Source: Candidatus Altimarinota bacterium (GTDB lineage: Bacteria; Patescibacteriota; Gracilibacteria; BD1-5; UBA6164). From it: a stretch of 22,370 bases of DNA. The stretch's first letter is position 1. Each line of letters begins with the position of its first letter. The notes beneath the pieces are model-generated. The model ran no database searches. It was not told the origin of the DNA and was given only the letters and a program-made list of their open reading frames with translations. Below are positions 17,601 through 22,370 of this stretch, piece after piece. The stretch is from assembly GCA_020631575.1 (NCBI GenBank), contig JAHDGX010000001.1:30049-52418 (forward strand), read 5' to 3'. The translations under genes were made by a program, and so were the position numbers.

Positions 17601-20600
17601 TCGATGACAGTGAAGGTCTGATATGATATCAAGTGTTTGATTACGATAATGATGCAAATAAGGATATTCTCACGATTCATAGAGATTGATATGTAGCTCT
17701 GTATGAGTGAGAGGATGTATCAGGAGACTATGTATTTCAGAGAAACCTTGTTTTTGCTGCAGATGGGTGATGAGTACAGCTCGTAAAAACAGGAGACTTT
17801 ACAGGAGACTGATATGATGATATATTTTTTGTTACAGAGATGTGAGAGCCAGCTCTCTATAACAATCATATCAAGGATTTCTATAGGTATGATATCTCTT
17901 CTGATATAACGCTCAGTTGAGCTATCATCCAAGCAGAGAGTTTTGATATGGATAGTGATGGAAAACATGATATCGTGACGCTTGATGATGCGGGACAAGT
18001 ACATATATTTTATGGAAATGGATCTGCTGAAAATCCAAGTTTTGTGAAAAAATTTATAGGAGATGGATATGCAATAGAGCTTTCAGATACATCTACGAGT
18101 CAGTGATGAGGGATATATTTTGATTGACTTTTACAACTCTCAAATGATAGAGCTACTCAGATACTTACAAATTCAGCAAGTTATCTCAGCGAACTGCAAG
18201 CGTCTATTGAATCTGGTGAGCCAGAGACGACTCCAGAGTTTATAGATACGAACCTAGTCGATAGATTTTTGTACCTAACACTTCCATACATACCAGCTTT
18301 TTACAGCGATACAAGAACAAATAGTGAAGTTATATCAGAAAGTCTTGGTGATCAGATTGTATGAGACGATGCTTCGGGCACTCAGACAAGTGAGAGTGTA
18401 AGTGATTTTCTCTCTGATTATGGAAATTATGTAAGTTATACATGATTTTGAGATTCTACTCCTGTTGAGACATTTTTCCTTCGAAGTCAGTATGCAGACA
18501 CTCAGTGAATAGAAATTACAAAAACATTTACGGATGATACTCCTCCTCACTTGCAAACAGGAGACATCGTTTTTTACGATATTACGATTAAAAATACTTC
18601 GTCAACGAGAAAGGAAAATGTGGCATATGTTGATAATATTCCATCATACTTTAGATTTGCGTCACAAAACTTTACTGTACTTACTCAAGATAATTTAGAG
18701 CTCCCAAGAAAAAACGGAATAGATAGCTATCAGATACTTTTAGATTGATTTTATCTTGATCCAGGAGAGGAAACAACAGTGCGTTATGAGCTTACCACAC
18801 TCCCACTTTCTTACGGTCATATGCAAGTTGGTCTTTATGAAGCAGGTGAACTGGGAGATGATATATATGGAGATATTATTTTAAAGGAAGACGAACAAAA
18901 CTGTGGACAAACAGCTGATATTTATAGGTCTACGAATGCTCGATCATATGAAGGGTGAGTTACGACTCCTAGCTGTGAAGCCGCAGATATTGAGGTAGGG
19001 AATACATTCCCTGAACTCACAGATAATGATAATGATGGGATTCCTGATTATCTTCAATGACTATTAGGTACTCAAGATGGAGATGGGGAGGCTGATCTAG
19101 AAGCTCTTCAGGATTACAGTGAAGAAATACTAGAAGAACTTTGAGTCGATAGTGACAATGATGGTATACCAGATAGAGATGATACTATGGATTCTACTGA
19201 TAGCTCAGTAGACTTTATGTGAGCTATTGGAAATATAAATGCAGCTATAGATGATATATCTGAAGATATTGATGAACTCATACAAGGACTGAGTTGTGGT
19301 TTTGGATGAGGAAGCTGTATTGCTACCCCTCTTAATTGGGCCCCACTAGCTCCAGGAGGAGACCCAACACTATTTGGGAGACCTATATGAAATGGTCTTA
19401 TAGTAGGAGAAGGGACTCCCATATTTTCTGCTCTTACCTGAAGACCTGTTCCAACTACTGGAGGATGTTTTGAAGTACCAACAATCTTTCCTATGTCATC
19501 AGATACTTTTGATGGGAGATGTTGAGGCCCAGATTGAGCATGAGGTTCAAGGTGAATAAACTCCCCTGCAAATATGGTAAGACTATTTGCAACACCAACT
19601 CTCACAGGTGGATTCTGAATTGCAGTATGTTTTAATTGACCTGCAATTGTTGCTTGAAATTGAAATCCTAGAGGAGTACATCCAATAATTCCTGGATGAA
19701 ACTGTATCGTTACAGCTATGCCACTTATGAGCTGTCAGTGAGATGAAGGGGATCCATGAGTACTCTGATATCCATATCCTTGAAATGGATTTGGGCTTAT
19801 ACATGCAAATTGTGATGGTACGGAAAAAAATGACCTTCGAACTCCATTAGAAATAGAATCTGAGTTTGTACTTGATTACCTTAACTATCTAGAAACAGGA
19901 GTACAGCCAATAGGTATGTATGATAGGTATGTAGATACATTTTCACAAATTTCAGAAAATGGAGCCTCTAATTATAACCTCCCAACTCAGCCACTTATTA
20001 ATATAGGATGATGAGGTGACAGTGCTATGTGATGATCGGTGAGTTTGGATCCTTCAGCTTTAGGCACTTGAAATTTCGAAGATGTTATTCAAATTAATAA
20101 TAAGAGGGTTGCCGGATTTCCATGATTTATGATGGATTGGGTAGAACGTCAGTTAGATGAGATAACATCTAAGCTTACAAATCTTCCAAAGATTTTTGTT
20201 ATTCTCCCTGATTTTGGATGAATATTTGATTTTAGTTTTGAAAACTTTTGAGAAGGAATATCCGATGCCTTTGCTTCATGAAAAGAAGATTCAGATGCTT
20301 CTCGCTCTTCAGCTGAGTGAGATATATCAGCTCTCAGAAATGAAAAATCATGACTTAATTGTAGTTGAGATGATTCAGCTACATGTAGGATGATAGATTT
20401 AAAAATAATCTCTGCTCAGTGACAGAAGTATGCTTGATCAGGAAAAGAAACACTCTCATGAATTAGAGAGGTATATGAGTTTATGTGAAATATACCACTG
20501 CTTAATGTAGAATCAGAAAAAATCTCGGTAAACGTACCATGGATTGAAGGAATCGAGCTCGATAGGTTTATACTAGACTGGAATTTAACTCTCGAGCAGT

Positions 20601-22370
20601 GGAAGTGAGAGCTTGAGTCAACAAGTAGATCGTGGTCACTCGGTGCAACATGTGAATGAACAGCAGCTCAAATCGAGAGGTGTCAGCAGGAGAATGACAT
20701 AAAGAATAAAGCGTACCTTGAAGCTGATGCGTTTGTTGCATCTCTCGAGAGAAATATCCAAGTACTTGAAGAATATAAACAGTTCCCAGATAAGTTAGCA
20801 AAGCTTATAAATATTAAAGAAGTATGGCTAGAGCAGATACTTTGTAATGTTGAGGCAATTTCGAAATTGATGTGAGAATGGATTAATTCTAATGGTGAGA
20901 GATTTAAGGCTTGGGTTGAGCTCTATATCCTCATCAAAGCAATACTAAAATCATGGCAATTATTTATAGACGTATTTGCAGACTATGAAGCAGAGTGTCA
21001 TGAGTGTAAAAATGAAAGACAGGATCTCCAAGATTTTACATTCCAACTTATAAGCGCTGTTATTCCTTCGGCTCCAATTATACAATTCCCTAAGTGGCCA
21101 GATATTATCCTAGATCTGCATAATGTAAGAGCAGGATTAACAGTCTATATGCCAGACTTTGAGATTAATATGAGACCAATAGTTCTCCCTACGCTTCCAA
21201 AACTTCAACTTCCAGATGTGCCATCTGCAGGATTCACGCTACCAGCGCTTCCAGTGCTTCCAAGTTTTGAACTCCCAGAACTCCCAGAACTTCCGAGTCT
21301 TCCTACAGTTGAACTCCCTGATCTTCCACCTCCACCAAAAATACCAAAACTCTTTGGTGCGGTAGAAGGAATACTTAATATAATGAAACTGATTACAAAG
21401 GCTATGTGTTTCTTGAAGCAATCTCCTTTTGTTCCTGAGTGGAGAGCTGGTGATCAGATAGCATTTCTTACTGAGAGAAATGGATACCTTCCTACGGATT
21501 TTATTGATATTCAGCCACCGGCATTTTCATACTCAGCAGTATCAGCTATCAAGGTTACTACTTATGTAAACCTCGAGTTCGAAATGGAGTTTCTTTTGGA
21601 AGCTGTGAGAGCAATAACGGCTCCTATAGATGAGATTTCAAACAATATAGCAAATATGTTTGATATTTCTATCAGTAATATTGATCTTTCAGAAGCTATT
21701 CCAAGTGACATAAATATTGAACTTGATACATCTGGAGAAACAAATATTGAAACTTCATTTGCTCCACTTGACCAAAATCCAGAATCAATTTTGACGCTCG
21801 CGTGACTTCTCTCAGGACAGTTTGTAAAACTTATTTCTTACATGTGAGAGAATAGTCATGAGACTATGACTAATGGAGAGTTTATGGCTTATGTCTGATC
21901 TGGACTTGCAAGTAAAAGTGTAACGCAGAATCACAGAACTCAGCAGCTCAGAAAACTTTGGGATGATGTACAAAACTTAAGCTATAAGAAAGAAGATCAA
22001 TTTATCGATGAACTCCGAAAAGATAGTGCTGGTAGATTTGACATTTTTGAAAATATCCTGCGTCAAGAGATTGAATATACAAAACAGCAACAAAATACTT
22101 TAGAAAACATTTCACAGCCAGAGATATATATAGAGGTTGCAAAAGCAGATTCTGACAGAATAGACTCATATAAGCAACAACTTGATCCATACAATGCAAA
22201 AACCCTTGATGCAACGATACAACTAGTATCAGGACAGTCTCAGGCTGATACAGATTTTCAGGCAGATATTCAAAAACAGGGAGAAGATATAATGACGAGA
22301 GTACGATGATGACTCCAAGCTTACCAGCAGTGATCGCTTCTCGCAGCAGAGGGATGATACTCAGCAAGTG
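11603..22370 (+). CDS. Giant exported modular surface protein (at least 3589 aa, 3' end beyond window)
   Basis: One uninterrupted frame under code 25: I read every codon and found no TAA or TAG, against about 40 in-frame TGA before 15120 alone. Residues 1-38 are a signal peptide (basic start, IFLISSLLFSF core, AYA cleavage region). Then follow a large region of unknown fold (about 40-960, containing VGRIPMPQ and PYVDFEDKSYIYN), an Asp-rich loop DENKNGITD (about 966), Ig-like modules (about 1265-1560), FG-GAP/VCBS-like repeats (about 2008-2146), a DUF11-like domain (about 2302-2440), type-3-like calcium loops (about 2474-2530), a Gly/Cys-rich segment (about 2545-2740), helical parts, a proline-rich tract (about 3194-3249) and further helices. 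The composition fits a secreted or cell-surface adhesin needing calcium. The function is inferred; no catalytic domain is certain. Confidence 0.9.
15395..16282 (+). other. Ig-like beta-sandwich modules in the giant protein
   Basis: Three consecutive segments look like invasin/bacterial Ig-type domains. Each has a strand followed by an 'S/T-I-L-x-D-x-x-x-N/D' turn: VSILDEFDNAASGEIY, DVEFRDEDGALLSNL and EATLKDRYNNDVFTDN. Such modules usually form a stalk or adhesive surface. Boundaries are approximate. Confidence 0.5.
17624..18040 (+). other. FG-GAP/VCBS-like calcium-binding repeats in the giant protein
   Basis: Three repeats carry Asp-rich loops followed by a strand: VFDYDNDANKDILTIH (Asp2013-Asp2021), TGDFTGDGYDDIFFVT (Asp2065-Asp2073) and SFDMDSDGKHDIVTLD (Asp2115-Asp2123). 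The D-x-D-x-D-x-x-x-D calcium pattern and the following hydrophobic strand are typical of integrin-alpha-like propeller blades. Three are visible, fewer than a full seven-blade propeller. Confidence 0.75.
18506..18910 (+). other. DUF11-like conserved-repeat domain in the giant protein
   Basis: GIEITKTF, then GDIVFYDITIKNTSSTRKEN, VAYVDNIPSYFRFAS and DPGEETTVRYELTT match the DUF11 pattern (a gap-separated beta-sandwich with Y-x-I-x-x-x-N-x-S and x-V-D-x-x-P) common in large bacterial surface proteins. Confidence 0.7.
19022..19190 (+). other. Thrombospondin type-3-like calcium loops in the giant protein
   Basis: DNDNDGIPDY (2474-2483) and DSDNDGIPDRDD (2516-2526) are classic D-x-D-x-D-G-I-x-D calcium loops, with a third acidic loop QDGDGEAD between them. 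Such loops often act as rigid calcium-dependent linkers near the cell surface. Confidence 0.8.
21182..21349 (+). other. Proline-rich LPx tract in the giant protein
   Basis: About 56 residues (3194-3249) with Pro near every third position, mainly as LPxLP (PALPVLPSFELPELPELPSL, ending in PPPPKIPK). The period suggests an extended polyproline-like rod linking helical parts. Confidence 0.8.

Noticed and set aside
19114..19605. Minus-strand open frame of 163 codons
   Set aside because: It is antisense to the Gly/Pro-rich part of the giant gene. It arises because TGA-rich sense DNA leaves the opposite frame free of stops. It has no ribosome site and no recognisable domain.
22002..22367. Minus-strand open frame of 121 codons at the window end
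   Set aside because: It is antisense shadow of the Gln-rich helical part of the giant protein. The sense frame is continuous and explains the sequence.
1..22370. Interpreting the many TGA codons as pseudogene decay or frameshifts
   Set aside because: The TGA codons keep the frame, fall on conserved glycines, occur in essential lysS, and never come with frame changes. TAA/TAG appear only at gene ends.
1..22370. CRISPR array, insertion sequence or rRNA
   Set aside because: I saw no regularly spaced direct repeats, no transposase motifs with terminal inverted repeats, and no rRNA-like conserved stretches on either strand.

Overview
This window comes from a low-GC bacterium that reads TGA as glycine (genetic code 25), as in the Candidate Phyla Radiation lineages Gracilibacteria (BD1-5) and Absconditabacteria (SR1). 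The evidence is direct. Almost every recognisable gene is cut into short pieces when TGA is a stop, and becomes one continuous, domain-consistent protein when TGA is Gly. TGA falls on invariant glycines: two in the Walker A motif of the secretion-type ATPase, the Gly of lysyl-tRNA synthetase motif 2 (FRNEG), and the Gly of its motif 3 (GIDR). Only TAA and TAG end these genes. All coordinates below assume this code.

Left part (1-3443, minus strand): a tight three-gene group with overlapping or closely spaced genes. In order of transcription it holds a DoxX-like membrane protein, a tandem ATP-grasp ligase of 581 residues, and an MFS-type transporter that runs off the window. Next is a short, GC-richer plus-strand cassette (about 3538-3870). 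It has its own TTGACA-type promoter, a near-perfect extended Shine-Dalgarno, a small two-helix membrane ORF that seems to use TGA as a real stop, and a terminator. It looks foreign to this genome. It converges on a 933-residue secretion/conjugation-type ATPase (VirD4/TraG-like) on the minus strand (3918-6719).

Middle (6954-11393): an unrecognised 173-residue gene, a structured intergenic RNA/terminator region, lysyl-tRNA synthetase carrying a C-terminal DUF2000-like domain, a TauE/SafE-type permease 9 nt downstream, mscL preceded by a 17-bp perfect inverted repeat, and a convergent hypothetical gene (152 aa) that stays hidden unless TGA is read as Gly.

Right half (11441-22370): a 52-codon membrane peptide ORF, followed 3 nt later by one giant ORF that starts at 11603 and is still open at the window end (at least 3589 codons). 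It encodes an exported mosaic protein: signal peptide, a large unassigned N-terminal region, Ig-like modules, FG-GAP/VCBS-type calcium-binding repeats, a DUF11-like domain, thrombospondin type-3-like calcium loops, a Gly/Cys-rich segment dense in TGA, a proline-rich LPx stalk and helical segments. Inference: a cell-surface protein for attachment to a host or prey cell or to other surfaces. Together with the secretion ATPase it is the best candidate here for an undescribed system.
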